Below, piece by piece: positions 52,654-61,438 of a DNA stretch of 64,000 nt. A model generated the notes under the pieces. The model worked only from the letters and a program-made list of their open reading frames with translations, searched no databases and was not told where the DNA came from. The number at the start of each line of letters is the position of its first letter. Position 1 is the first letter of the stretch. Position numbers and translations under genes: made by a program. The DNA is from Hydrogenispora ethanolica (GTDB taxonomy: Bacteria; Bacillota; UBA4882; UBA8346): the NCBI RefSeq assembly GCF_004340685.1, contig NZ_SLUN01000028.1, forward strand, positions 1-64,000, in the 5' to 3' direction.

Positions 52654-53898
52654 TTGAAAGCGGAAATTGTATGCATCGGAACCGAATTGTTGCTGGGGCA
52701 GATCCTCGATACCAATGCCGCCTTTCTGGCGGAAGAATTGGCCGGATTAGGCATTGATTTGTATCATAAGCTGACGGTCGGAGACAACCTGGAACGGATC
52801 GTGGCGGCCTTGCGGCAGGCCTGGCAACGGGCTGACTTATTAATCCTCTCCGGCGGACTCGGGCCGACCCAGGACGATTTGACCCGCGAAGCCGTGGCGG
52901 CGCTGCTCGGAGAAGAATTAACGCCGCGGCAGGCGGCTTGGGAGCAGATTGTGGCCTATTTTCACAAGATGGACCGGCCTTATCCGGAGAGCAATCGCAG
53001 GCAAGCGTTGTTTCCCGCCTCCGGGCAGGTGATCGCCAATTCGTTTGGCACCGCCCCCGCCCTTTGGGTCGAGCGGGAGGGTCGGGTACTGGTCGCTCTT
53101 CCGGGCGTGCCCTATGAATTGAAAGGGATCTGGAATGAGAGCGTCAGGGAGCGCTTGGGGCGTATTTTGGCGGCGGAAGGGAATCCCTTGCTGACCTCCA
53201 GAACCATCCGGATGGTCGGCATCGGCGAATCGGCCATGGAAGAACAGGTCATCGACCTAATCGCCGCGCAAAGCAATCCGACGATTGCGCCTTATGCCGG
53301 CCGGGGCGAGGTTTCGCTGCGGATTACCGCCAAGGGCTTCCGAGAGGACGAGAATTGGCGGCTGATCGACGCCTTGACCGAAAAGGTGCGGGCGCGATTG
53401 GGCGGGTACATTTATGGTTATGATCAGGACAACCTGGAGACGGCCATCGGGCGATTGCTGCGGGAGCGCGGTTGGCGGTTGGCGCTGGCCGAGTCCTGCA
53501 CCGGCGGGTTGATGGCCCACCGGATTACCAATGTCGCGGGGAGTTCCGATTATTATCTGGGCGGAGTCAACTCCTACAGCAATGAATTGAAAATGGCGGT
53601 GCTGGGCGTTCCCGAATCGACCCTGGCGGAGCATGGCGCGGTCAGTCCGGAGACGGCCCGGGCCATGGCGGCGGGAATCCGCCGGCTGACTGGCGCGGAG
53701 GTTGGACTTTCGGCCACCGGGATCGCCGGTCCCGGCGGCGGAACGGCGGAAAAACCGGTCGGCCTGGTCTATCTCGGGGTGGACTTGCCTGGTTACAGCC
53801 AAGTCGAACGGCGGATCTTCCCGCTCGACCGGATCGGCAACAAAGAATCGGCGGCCCAGGCCGGACTGGCGCTGCTTTGGCAGGCGCTGCGGAGCTAG
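52654..53898 (+). CDS. cinA: CinA-family protein (competence/damage-inducible; NMN deamidase)
   Basis: 414 residues. N-terminal MoCF-like domain: AEIVCIGTELLLGQILDTNA, LSGGLGPTQDDLTREAVAA. C-terminal NMN-deamidase domain: LALAESCTGGLMAHRITNVA and ATGIAGPGGGTAEKPVGLVY. TTG 52654 has GAGGCG seven bases upstream; an ATG at 52639 has no ribosome site. In many Bacillota cinA is the first gene of the recA operon, as here. Recycles the NAD by-product NMN and may influence transformation. Confidence 0.93.
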   Translation: MKAEIVCIGTELLLGQILDTNAAFLAEELAGLGIDLYHKLTVGDNLERIVAALRQAWQRADLLILSGGLGPTQDDLTREAVAALLGEELTPRQAAWEQIVAYFHKMDRPYPESNRRQALFPASGQVIANSFGTAPALWVEREGRVLVALPGVPYELKGIWNESVRERLGRILAAEGNPLLTSRTIRMVGIGESAMEEQVIDLIAAQSNPTIAPYAGRGEVSLRITAKGFREDENWRLIDALTEKVRARLGGYIYGYDQDNLETAIGRLLRERGWRLALAESCTGGLMAHRITNVAGSSDYYLGGVNSYSNELKMAVLGVPESTLAEHGAVSPETARAMAAGIRRLTGAEVGLSATGIAGPGGGTAEKPVGLVYLGVDLPGYSQVERRIFPLDRIGNKESAAQAGLALLWQALRS

Positions 53899-53934
53899 GA
53901 AATCTCGGGGAATCTACGTTGCTTGGAGTTGAAT

Positions 53935-54495
53935 ATGCGGCTTTTTATCGGAGTTTGGCTCTCGCCGGAGCAGCGGGAGGAGGTCGCCGTCTTCATCCGC
54001 CGGCTCAGTCCGGAGAGTCCGGATTGGAAATGGACGAGTCCGGCGAATCTTCATTTTACGTTACGGTTTCTGGGCGAGGTGGACAGGGCGGCTGTCGGGC
54101 CGCTGCGCTTGCGGTTGCAAGAGGAGGCCCGGAGGATGAGGCCTTTTACGATGCGCCTCGGTACGGCGGGCTTCTTTCCGCCGGCCGGGCCGCCCCGGGT
54201 GTTCTGGTTCGGCCTGGCGGAAGGTGCGGCGGAATTGACGGGATTGGCGGCACGGCTGGAAAACGCCTGCCGGGAGCGGAGTTTCGGCCCGGCGGACAAA
54301 CCATTCAAGCCTCACCTGACCGTGGCCCGGGCTAAAACCCACTCGCCGGGGACCATTTCCTTTGCCAATCCCCTTTGGCGAGCAGGGACCCTGGTGACCG
54401 GCTTCTCGTTGATCGAGAGCCAATTGCGGCCGGCGGGTCCGGCGTATCGCTCGATAGCCGACCTGACCTTTGGAGCAAAAGGAAACCATTCTTAA
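53935..54495 (+). CDS. thpR: RNA 2',3'-cyclic phosphodiesterase (ThpR/LigT)
   Basis: 186 residues of the 2H phosphoesterase family. Both catalytic H-x-T/S-x motifs are present: LHFTLRFLGEV and PHLTVARAK. It hydrolyses 2',3'-cyclic RNA ends in the cytoplasm. Start ATG 53935 with GGAG nearby. Lies between cinA and recA, 36 bases after cinA; recA has its own promoter just after the stop. Confidence 0.92.
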   Translation: MRLFIGVWLSPEQREEVAVFIRRLSPESPDWKWTSPANLHFTLRFLGEVDRAAVGPLRLRLQEEARRMRPFTMRLGTAGFFPPAGPPRVFWFGLAEGAAELTGLAARLENACRERSFGPADKPFKPHLTVARAKTHSPGTISFANPLWRAGTLVTGFSLIESQLRPAGPAYRSIADLTFGAKGNHS

Positions 54496-54496
54496 T

Positions 54497-54543
54497 TTGA
54501 CATCGGAGACCGGGTTTGTTATACTGAATCAGAACATATGTTT
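54497..54543 (+). promoter_or_regulatory. recA promoter with SOS (LexA) box
   Basis: TTGACA (54497-54502), 17 bases, TATACT (54520-54525), then GAACATATGTTT (54532-54543), a one-mismatch fit to the Gram-positive LexA box GAACNNNNGTTC, placed at the transcription start. DNA damage should induce recA and recX from here. Confidence 0.85.
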
Positions 54544-54610
54544 GGAAACGTTCTTGATCCATTCTTAAGCAGGATGTCACTCACGCAGTAACCAAAGGAG
54601 GTTTCTAGCT

Positions 54611-55654
54611 TTGTCCGATAAACAAAAGGCGTTGGAAGTCGCATTATTGCAGATCGAAAAGCAATTCGGCAAGGGCTCCATCATGAAACTGGGCGAAAGT
54701 GCCGATAAGTTGAATATCGAAGTGATTCCCACCGGCGCGCTCACCCTGGATCTGGCCTTGGGAGTGGGCGGCGTGCCCCGGGGCCGGATCGTGGAGATCT
54801 ATGGGCCGGAATCGGCCGGTAAAACCACGGTGGCCTTGCATATGGTGGCCGAGGCGCAACGGCTGGGCGGAATCGCCGCCTTCATCGACGCCGAGCATGC
54901 GTTGGATCCGCTATATGCCAAAAAGTTGGGCGTGGATATCGACAATCTCCTCATCTCCCAGCCGGACACCGGCGAACAGGCGCTGGAGATCTGCGAGGCC
55001 TTGGTCCGCAGCGGCGCGGTGGATGTGATCGTCATCGACTCGGTGGCGGCATTGACGCCGCAAGCCGAGATCGAGGGGGAAATGGGCGATTCCCACGTCG
55101 GATTGCAGGCCCGTCTGATGTCGCAGGCGCTCCGCAAGCTGACCGCGGTCGTCAGCAAATCCAATACCATCACCATCTTTATCAACCAGATCCGCGAAAA
55201 AGTAGGCGTCATGTTCGGCAACCCCGAGACCACGCCGGGCGGCCGGGCGCTGAAGTTTTATTCCACAATCCGTTTGGAAGTCCGCAAGGTGGAGACCTTG
55301 AAACAAGGTTCGGACATCATCGGCAGCCGGACCAAGGTGAAAGTGGTCAAGAACAAGGTGGCGCCGCCTTTCAAGGAAGCGGAGTTCGATATGATTTACG
55401 GTGAAGGCATCTCCAAGACCGGTTGCGTTCTGGACATGGCGGTGGATCGCAATATCATCAACAAGAGCGGCGCCTGGTTCTCCTACGGCGAGACCCGGAT
55501 CGGCCAGGGCCGTGAAGCGGCGCGGGAGTTTTTAAAGAAGGATCCGGCGCTGTTTGCGGAGATCGAAAAGAAGATCCGGATCGCCGTGGGCTTGCTCAGC
55601 GAAGACGCCGAAGTCAAGCCGGAATCGGTTGCGGCGCCCGCCAAAGGGAAGTAA
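54611..55654 (+). CDS. recA: Recombinase RecA
   Basis: 347 residues, full length. Walker [10 protein letters not shown] (65-73), Walker [12 protein letters not shown]1/L2 regions ([37 protein letters not shown]). TTG start at 54611 after AAAGGAGG. Forms filaments on single-stranded DNA for repair and SOS signalling. recX follows after 6 bases. The C-terminal acidic tail is short ([17 protein letters not shown]). Confidence 0.98.
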   Translation: MSDKQKALEVALLQIEKQFGKGSIMKLGESADKLNIEVIPTGALTLDLALGVGGVPRGRIVEIYGPESAGKTTVALHMVAEAQRLGGIAAFIDAEHALDPLYAKKLGVDIDNLLISQPDTGEQALEICEALVRSGAVDVIVIDSVAALTPQAEIEGEMGDSHVGLQARLMSQALRKLTAVVSKSNTITIFINQIREKVGVMFGNPETTPGGRALKFYSTIRLEVRKVETLKQGSDIIGSRTKVKVVKNKVAPPFKEAEFDMIYGEGISKTGCVLDMAVDRNIINKSGAWFSYGETRIGQGREAAREFLKKDPALFAEIEKKIRIAVGLLSEDAEVKPESVAAPAKGK

Positions 55655-55660
55655 CGCGCC

Positions 55661-56101
55661 GTGAAGGAACGGACGGCCATGGATGCGGCGCTCCGGTTGA
55701 TCGGCAGGCAACCCTATTCGGAGCGGCGGCTGCGGGAGCGCTTAAGCAAGATGGGTTTTGAGGCGGCGGAGATTGCCGCTTGTCTGGAACGTTTGACCGG
55801 TTGGGGCTATCTGAACGACCGCGCTTACGGTGTTGCCCGGGTTGAGTTGCTGAAACGCCGTTTGAAGAGCCGTGCCTATGTCAAAGCGGACCTGGCCGCC
55901 GAAGGGATCGCCCGGGAACTGATCTCCGAATTACTGGGTGAGCACTATTCCGATGCCGACGAGATCATTATCGCCCGGACCTTACTGGCCAAACGGGCTG
56001 GAGCCGGGGAGATTGGAGTCAAGGAATGTCAGAAATTAGCCCGGGCCGGTTTCGCCGAACACACGATTGGGCGGTGTTTTCAGGAGATATCTACCCCTTG
56101 A
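55661..56101 (+). CDS. recX: RecA regulator RecX
   Basis: 146 residues, three RecX helical repeats: ALRLIGRQPYSERRLRERLS, GFEAAEIAACLERLTGWGYL with NDRAYG, and the third repeat ending GFAEHTIGRCFQEI. It inhibits RecA filament growth. Start may be GTG 55661 (AAGGGAAG upstream inside recA) or ATG 55679 (GAAGGAA). Ends at the terminator 56144. Confidence 0.9.
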   Translation: MKERTAMDAALRLIGRQPYSERRLRERLSKMGFEAAEIAACLERLTGWGYLNDRAYGVARVELLKRRLKSRAYVKADLAAEGIARELISELLGEHYSDADEIIIARTLLAKRAGAGEIGVKECQKLARAGFAEHTIGRCFQEISTP

Positions 56102-56143
56102 CACACTATCTAAAAATGTTTACAATGATCTATTGAGGACAGA

Positions 56144-56176
56144 ACAAAAGCCGAGTTCTTACTCGGCTTGTTTTGT
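56144..56176 (+). terminator. Terminator of the recA-recX operon
   Basis: ACAAAAGCCGAGT, TCTT loop, ACTCGGCTTGTTTTGT, then T-rich sequence. Confidence 0.85.
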
Positions 56177-56283
56177 ATTTATTTTTGCAGTGAATTTTCT
56201 TCTCTAAAATCCGAAAAATCCGATCATTATCGCAAGGACTTCGCTTTCAGAAGTCTGTTTTGAAAGAGCTAAAATTATAGGAG

Positions 56284-57813
56284 GTGATTAGCATCCAATA
56301 TTTCTTAGGAATCATCATCGGTTCAGTCCTTGGGTTTGCCGCCGCGTATATTTATGGAAAAATTCAAGTCGAATCAGCGAAGGAACAAGCGCGTAAGATT
56401 ATTGAGGAAGCCCACAAGGAAGTCGAGTCGATTAAGCGCGAGGCATTGCTTGAGGCGAAAGAGGAAGCTTTAAAGGTAAAAAACGAACTCGAACGGGAAA
56501 ACCGCGAGCGTCGTGCCGATATTCAACGTTTGGAGAAACGACTTTTACAGAAGGAAGAATCCCTTGATCGGAAATACGAAGTTTTAGAGAAGAAAGAGGA
56601 AGCCTTAACCAAAAAAGATGCCGAAGTCGAACGGTTGAAAAACGAAGTTCAGGAAATCCATCAGAAGCATCGTCATGAATTGGAGCGAATCTCGGGTTTG
56701 ACCACGGAGGAAGCGAAGACGCTCCTGCTCAAGGATGTGGAAGAAGAGATCCAACAAGAGGTCGCCATTAAGATCCGCGATTTGGAGGCTAGAGCAAAAG
56801 AGGAATCCGACCGGAAAGCCCGGGAGATCATCTCTCTCGCCATCCAGCGCTGTGCCGCGGATCATGTGGCGGAGGCCACCGTTTCCGTGGTAGCGCTGCC
56901 GAACGATGAGATGAAAGGCAGGATCATCGGCCGTGAGGGCCGGAACATCCGGGCGCTGGAGACCTTGACCGGGGTCGATCTGATCATCGACGATACGCCC
57001 GAGGCAGTGATCCTCTCCGGATTTGATCCGATTCGCCGCGAAGTCGCCCGCCTGGCGTTGGAGAAACTGATCGTGGACGGGCGGATTCACCCGGCCCGGA
57101 TCGAAGAGATGGTGGAAAAGTCCCAGAAAGAAGTGGACGCCATCATCAAGGAAGAGGGCGAACGGGCCACTTTTGAAACGGGCATTCACGGGCTCCATTT
57201 TGAACTGGTAAAACTCTTGGGACGGTTGAAGTACCGGACCAGTTACGGACAGAACGTTTTGAATCACTCCATTGAGGTCGCCCATTTGTGCGGCATCATG
57301 GCCGGAGAGCTCGGCGCCGATGTGACTCTTGCCAAGCGCGCCGGATTGCTCCATGATATCGGCAAAGCAGTCAATCATGAAGTGGAAGGACCCCACGTAA
57401 CCATCGGCGCGGATCTCGCCAAGAAATACCGGGAGACCCCGCTCATCGTCAATGCCATCGCCGCTCATCACGGCGATGTCGAACCGGCCTCGGTAGAGGC
57501 GGTGCTGGTGCAAGCTTGCGATGCGGTCTCGGCGGCCCGGCCGGGCGCCCGCCGTGAGACTTTGGAGACCTATATCAAGCGTCTCGAAAAACTGGAGAAG
57601 ATCGCCGACTCTTTTGAAGGGGTCGAAAAAGCGTACGCGATTCAAGCCGGACGGGAGATTCGGATCATGGTCAAACCGGACCGGATCGATGACCTGAACG
57701 CAGTGCGGATCGCCCGGGAGATCGTCAAACGGATCGAGGATGAACTGGAATATCCCGGTCAGATCAAGGTGACTGTCATCCGCGAAACCAGAGCGGTCGA
57801 TTATGCGAAATAA
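56284..57813 (+). CDS. rny: Ribonuclease Y
   Basis: 509 residues. N-terminal membrane helix ([21 protein letters not shown]), a long coiled coil to about 200, KH domain ([20 protein letters not shown]), and an HD domain ([40 protein letters not shown]). Main initiator of mRNA decay in Bacillota. The start is odd: AGGAGGTGAT, a full match to the 16S tail, covers GTG 56284 itself; six to eight bases on are ATT, AGC and ATC in frame but no ATG/GTG/TTG. Either GTG with another signal or a rare AUC (56293)/AUU start is used. First gene of an rny-unknown-ymdB-spoVS cluster. Confidence 0.96.
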   Translation: MISIQYFLGIIIGSVLGFAAAYIYGKIQVESAKEQARKIIEEAHKEVESIKREALLEAKEEALKVKNELERENRERRADIQRLEKRLLQKEESLDRKYEVLEKKEEALTKKDAEVERLKNEVQEIHQKHRHELERISGLTTEEAKTLLLKDVEEEIQQEVAIKIRDLEARAKEESDRKAREIISLAIQRCAADHVAEATVSVVALPNDEMKGRIIGREGRNIRALETLTGVDLIIDDTPEAVILSGFDPIRREVARLALEKLIVDGRIHPARIEEMVEKSQKEVDAIIKEEGERATFETGIHGLHFELVKLLGRLKYRTSYGQNVLNHSIEVAHLCGIMAGELGADVTLAKRAGLLHDIGKAVNHEVEGPHVTIGADLAKKYRETPLIVNAIAAHHGDVEPASVEAVLVQACDAVSAARPGARRETLETYIKRLEKLEKIADSFEGVEKAYAIQAGREIRIMVKPDRIDDLNAVRIAREIVKRIEDELEYPGQIKVTVIRETRAVDYAK

Positions 57814-57882
57814 CTTGGGAATAGCACCAAACGCCGTTTAAAACTCTATAATAAACGAAGAGGTCTGGAAGGGGGAGGAAAC

Positions 57883-58419
57883 ATGAAAGGCATCTTCTGG
57901 AAAGAAGGCGAGTCCTTCTCCAATTCCATGAGTCTGATAGCTTTCTTATTGGTACGTTACCCCGAGATCGGCACGGTCCGGTATGACCCGGACCAGAAGA
58001 CATTGCAGTTTTCCTTTATGTTGATCAAAACCCTGGACGCCGGCGAATTCGAAGCATTCAAGGAAGGAATGGCCCTGAGCCTGGGCGCGATCTCGGACTT
58101 GCAGGGCAGGAAACAATTGCAGACCGAGATCAGTTTCACCGAGTGTGACAATCTGACCTTCCTTGAGATTTTGCGGGATATCGATTCATTGAGCCAAGAA
58201 GAGATCGGCCTGATCATCGGCGTTGTCCATCAGTTTTTCGAAGGCAATCTCCTCCTTGACCAGGAAGAGGCGGTTCAGGATGAGGATGTATTGCTTCAGG
58301 AGGAAATGATCGACCATATGCTCGAGGACCTGAAAGATTCCCAGCAGGAAAAACGGTTGATCGGCTTCCGTGAAGAAGGCCGGGTGATGGTCTTTAACCG
58401 GGCCAATCTTCACAAATGA
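57883..58419 (+). CDS. Unknown protein between rny and ymdB
   Basis: 178 residues, soluble, acidic, no known motif. N-terminal part (FSNSMSLIAFLLVRYPEIGT, VRYDPDQKTLQFSFML) looks like an alpha/beta domain; the C-terminal half is helical and rich in Glu/Asp (LLLDQEEAVQDEDVLLQEEM). Good RBS (GGGGGAGG). Being inside the conserved rny-ymdB pair suggests a role in RNA turnover or sporulation, but this is inference only. Confidence 0.75.
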   Translation: MKGIFWKEGESFSNSMSLIAFLLVRYPEIGTVRYDPDQKTLQFSFMLIKTLDAGEFEAFKEGMALSLGAISDLQGRKQLQTEISFTECDNLTFLEILRDIDSLSQEEIGLIIGVVHQFFEGNLLLDQEEAVQDEDVLLQEEMIDHMLEDLKDSQQEKRLIGFREEGRVMVFNRANLHK

Positions 58420-58502
58420 GACGCAAAGCGCTTCTGTCGTCGGAAAGTCCGTTGTCCGGCAAAAAGTGAGCAAAGTTTTGCAAAATAGATTTGTGCCAAG
58501 CG

Positions 58503-58536
58503 ACGGGGGGATGCTGCAGAACAGTAACCCCCGTTT
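58503..58536 (+). other. Hairpin between the unknown gene and ymdB
   Basis: CGGGGG/CCCCCG stem with a 17-base loop and TTT after it, in a 219-bp gap. It could be a weak terminator or processing site before ymdB. Nothing else is evident in 58420-58638. Confidence 0.35.
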
Positions 58537-58638
58537 GTATGCTGGCGGTGCTTCCAGTATATAAAAAGTGAAAATTTGGAATAATCTGAAAGCGATAGCA
58601 GATCGCGGGTTGGTTCCGATTGAGATGGAGGACTTTGT

Positions 58639-59424
58639 TTGCTGAAGATATTATTTATTGGTGATATTGAGGGCCGGCCGGGCCGGAAGGCTGTCAAGGC
58701 TTGCCTGCCTTCCCTCATCGAGTCCGAGGAACTCGATCTGGTGGTCGCCAACGGCGAGAATGCCGCCGGCGGCTTCGGAATCACGCTTGATATCGCCAAG
58801 GAGCTTCTGGCTTGCGGCATTGATGTGATTACCATGGGCAATCATACCTGGGACAACCGGGATATCTATAATGTCCTGGAGCATGAGCCGCGGGTAATCC
58901 GGCCGGCCAACTACCCCAAGGGAACGCCGGGACAGGGCTATTATCTGGCGGAAACGGATAAAGGAGTCCTGGTCGGAGTGGTGAATATGCTGGGGCAGGT
59001 CTTTCTGGAGCCGTTGCGTTGTCCCTTCGAGACGGCCGATGAGATCGTGACCAATCTGCGGCGCAAGACCGATTTGGTGCTCCTCGATATGCACGCCGAG
59101 GCTACTTCCGAAAAGATCGCCCTGGGTTGGTACCTGGATGGGCGGGTCTCGGCGGTACTGGGCACGCATACGCATGTCACCACCGCGGATGAGCGAATTC
59201 TTCCGCAGGGGACCGGGTATATTACCGATGTCGGGATGACAGGTCCGATCAACTCGGTTTTGGGCATCAATTCCGAATTGGTGATTACCAAGTTTAAAAC
59301 GAAACGGCCCGTCCGGTTCGAAGTGGCGGAGGGACCGGTTGCTTTCAACGCCGTGCTTTTGGAAGTGGATGAATTCGGGAGGACGACACAGATCAAAAGG
59401 ATCCGGCAAGACCTGGAGAACTAA
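58639..59424 (+). CDS. ymdB: YmdB-family metallophosphoesterase (2',3'-cNMP phosphodiesterase)
   Basis: 261 residues starting at TTG 58639 (GGAGG upstream). Binuclear metal site: ILFIGDIEGRPGR (Asp), VVANGENAAGGFG (Asn/Glu), ITMGNHTWDNRD (Asn, His), LLDMHAEATSEK (His) and VLGTHTHVTTAD (His). In Bacillus YmdB is needed for biofilm and sporulation decisions and sits after rny, as here. Copy C of the mobile repeat is inserted exactly at its stop; the empty site would read AAC TGA, so the protein is unaffected. Confidence 0.94.
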   Translation: MLKILFIGDIEGRPGRKAVKACLPSLIESEELDLVVANGENAAGGFGITLDIAKELLACGIDVITMGNHTWDNRDIYNVLEHEPRVIRPANYPKGTPGQGYYLAETDKGVLVGVVNMLGQVFLEPLRCPFETADEIVTNLRRKTDLVLLDMHAEATSEKIALGWYLDGRVSAVLGTHTHVTTADERILPQGTGYITDVGMTGPINSVLGINSELVITKFKTKRPVRFEVAEGPVAFNAVLLEVDEFGRTTQIKRIRQDLEN

Positions 59425-59551
59425 AAGCGTTGTGGTAAACCCCGTCCGAAGGTCGGAGTGTTCACAAAAGCTCAGAGAAGCAAGTGATAAAGTCGTTTTG
59501 AAATCCTCTTGCCAGTCGAATCGTTTGGAAAGAGACTTTATCACATGGCTT
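59423..59551 (-). mobile_element. Two-hairpin small mobile element, copy C
   Basis: 129 bp in reverse orientation: AAAAGCGTTGTGGTAAACCC ... GACTTTATCACATGGCTT, flanked by CT on both sides (59421-59422, 59552-59553). It supplies the TAA stop of ymdB. One G-for-A change weakens hairpin 2 (GTTGTGGTAAACC). Located between ymdB and spoVS. Confidence 0.85.
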
Positions 59552-59759
59552 CTGACAATCCATTGGCTACATGAAGGCCGGTACGGGTCCGCCGATTCCT
59601 GCGGTCCATGATTTCCGAGACGTGACCGAAATTGATGAGGTAGTAACGGCCGGAAATTAGCAATTGTCTGAACTAACATTCATATTATTAATAGCAGCAA
59701 ATAAATTTACATTGAATACGTACCAAGTACGGAACCTAGCAAAGTATGGAGGGACAAAA

Positions 59760-60020
59760 ATGGATGTGTTGAAAGTGTCGGCGAAATCCAGTCCGAACGC
59801 AGTGGCCGGGGCATTATCGGGAATTATTCGCGAAAAAGGCATCGTTGAAATTCAAGCGATCGGCGCGGGTGCTATCAATCAAGCCGTCAAAGCAGTGGCT
59901 ATCGCACGCGGCTTTGTAGCGCCCAGCGGCATCAATTTGGTCTGTATTCCTGCTTTTACCGAGGTCACCATCGATGGTGAGGAACGGACGGCGATTAAGC
60001 TGATCGTAGAACCAAAATAA
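59760..60020 (+). CDS. spoVS: Stage V sporulation protein S
   Basis: 86 residues, full length: MDVLKVSAKSSPNAVAGALS, GIIREKGIVEIQAIGAGAIN, GFVAPSGINLVCIPAFTEVT. An Alba-like small protein needed for late sporulation. ATG 59760 follows GGAGGG. It has its own upstream region with TTGTCT/TATTAA-like promoter words about 70-95 bases before the start, so the mobile repeat may separate it from ymdB. Confidence 0.96.
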   Translation: MDVLKVSAKSSPNAVAGALSGIIREKGIVEIQAIGAGAINQAVKAVAIARGFVAPSGINLVCIPAFTEVTIDGEERTAIKLIVEPK

Positions 60021-60058
60021 TTCAGCAATGTACGCAGTACTCCACAAAAGATTGTCTT

Positions 60059-60087
60059 GGAAGATGGGGATTTTCTCCATCTTTTTT
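60059..60087 (+). terminator. Terminator after spoVS
   Basis: AAGATGG/CCATCTT with T-run CTTTTTTG. 60088-60470 shows no credible gene. Confidence 0.8.
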
Positions 60088-60470
60088 GTTGCGCTACGGG
60101 GCTGAACCGTCCCGCTTTGAGAGGCAAAAAGTCGCCGGTCCGGAGAATCACCGGTCACGCCGGCCGAAAGGACTTTGCCGTCTCCCGCTCCGTTTTGCAA
60201 GGCGTCACAAGGTTTTATAAGATCGCCAATCGAAAGCGGGTGATCGCAAAGTGGTTTTGAATGATGGCCCAATAAAATGAAAGTTTCGGCGATTCAATGG
60301 TCCAAAATGGTTTCCTGTGTATTCTTCCGTTTTTCTCTCCTGATTCTTATGTCTTCCCCTGGAGAAATGCCCCTCCCATTTCCAGCAAGCCTGATATCCT
60401 GGCGATAATTACTTAGAGGTAAAAAGCCGGCCGGGACGAAATTCTAAGTAATTGAAAAAGACTCCCCTAT

Positions 60471-60730
60471 ATAGGATGAAATAAATTTTTTAACTAAGAT
60501 TTGCATTCCTAAAAGCGTTGTGATAAACCCTGTCCGAAGGCCAGGGTGAACACAAAAGCTCAGAGAAGCAAGGGATAAAGTCGTTTTAATTCCTTTGGCA
60601 AGCTGATTCCCGTTTCGAAAGACTTTATCACATGGCTTCTAGTGCAACGACTTTTAACAAAGCCGTTTGCATAGCAAAGCCGAATGCAAATGAAATCAAA
60701 GCGGAATTTAATTCAACTTATATAGCATCC
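60471..60730. repeat. Family-3 repeat interrupted by the mobile element (nested)
   Basis: Left part TATAGGATGAAATAAATT ... TTTGCATTCCT matches 26275-26316; after element D the right part AGCCGAATGCAAATGAAATC, then GAATTTAATTCAACTTA matches 26319-26340 and then 26436-26452. So a family-3 repeat was here before the element entered. About 36 extra bases (AGTGCAACGACTTTTAAC...) lie between the element and the matching right part. Confidence 0.7.
60511..60638 (-). mobile_element. Two-hairpin small mobile element, copy D
   Basis: 128 bp, AAAAGCGTTGTGATAAACCC ... GACTTTATCACATGGCTT, flanked by CT both sides (60509-60510, 60639-60640). Inserted within a family-3 repeat. Its ATGGCTTCT creates an in-frame upstream start for the next gene, which I reject as the true start. 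Confidence 0.85.
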
Positions 60731-60787
60731 GACAAAGTAAAATTCGCAGCATTCAACGGAAAAACCAACTTGACCGGAGGGGTTAAT

Positions 60788-61327
60788 ATGGAATTGAGTG
60801 GAACCAAAATCCGGCTTCGCCCGTTAGCTATCAAAGATCTGGCGACGATGGCCCAATGGAATTGCGACCCGGAATTGCAGTCTTTCGTCGACTGCGATCT
60901 TCCGAGCGACCCTCAGCAATTAGAACGCTGGTACCATGCGAATGTTCCCGATCGCAACTATCAAATATTTGCCATGGAGACCCTGGCCGGAGAGTTGATC
61001 GGCGATATGGAGCTGGATCATATCTGTTGGAATAAACGCGAGGCGGAATTGCGGATTCGCATCGGGGACCGGCGCTACTGGGGACAGGGCCTGGGCAGCC
61101 AGGCCATTCAACTGATGCTGAACTATACCATGGGCGAGCGGGGTTTTAACCGGATTTACCTTCGGGTTTATGAGTTCAACGAGCGGGCGATTCATTGCTA
61201 CCTGAAGAACGGTTTCCAGCAGATCGGGATTCTCCAGCGCCGGCGGAGCGATTGGAAGAATATTATCCTGATGGAGATCAAACGGCAAAAATTTATTGGA
61301 GCCGCAGCCTGCCAACAGGCGGGTTAA
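60788..61327 (+). CDS. GNAT acetyltransferase (RimJ/RimL-like)
   Basis: 179 residues. ELSGTKIRLRPLAIKDLATM is the typical opening; acetyl-CoA loop RRYWGQGLGSQAIQLMLNYT; then FNRIYLRVYEFNERAIHCYL with KNGFQ. ATG 60788 follows GGAGGGG by 6 bases; a longer frame reaching back into the mobile element is rejected. The substrate may be a ribosomal protein, an antibiotic or an amine; it cannot be told from sequence. Confidence 0.88.
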   Translation: MELSGTKIRLRPLAIKDLATMAQWNCDPELQSFVDCDLPSDPQQLERWYHANVPDRNYQIFAMETLAGELIGDMELDHICWNKREAELRIRIGDRRYWGQGLGSQAIQLMLNYTMGERGFNRIYLRVYEFNERAIHCYLKNGFQQIGILQRRRSDWKNIILMEIKRQKFIGAAACQQAG

Positions 61328-61438
61328 CCGGGCTCTAGCCGGATTATTGCGTTTGATATCGGTAAAAACCAAAAAGGATTTGCCCCTTCCCCGTCGAATT
61401 ATTACCAAAAGTTGTTATGTTATGAAGGAGGGGGATGT

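Noticed and set aside
57500-58640. A cyclic-di-GMP riboswitch before ymdB (GACGCAAAGC at 58420)
   Set aside because: Only ten bases resemble the GEMM motif; the required GNRA-type loop, receptor and stems could not be found.
60632-60787. Upstream extension of the GNAT gene starting MASSATTFNKAVC
   Set aside because: The ATG belongs to the end of mobile element D and the extension translates repeat DNA; ATG 60788 has a strong ribosome site and starts at the normal family N-terminus.
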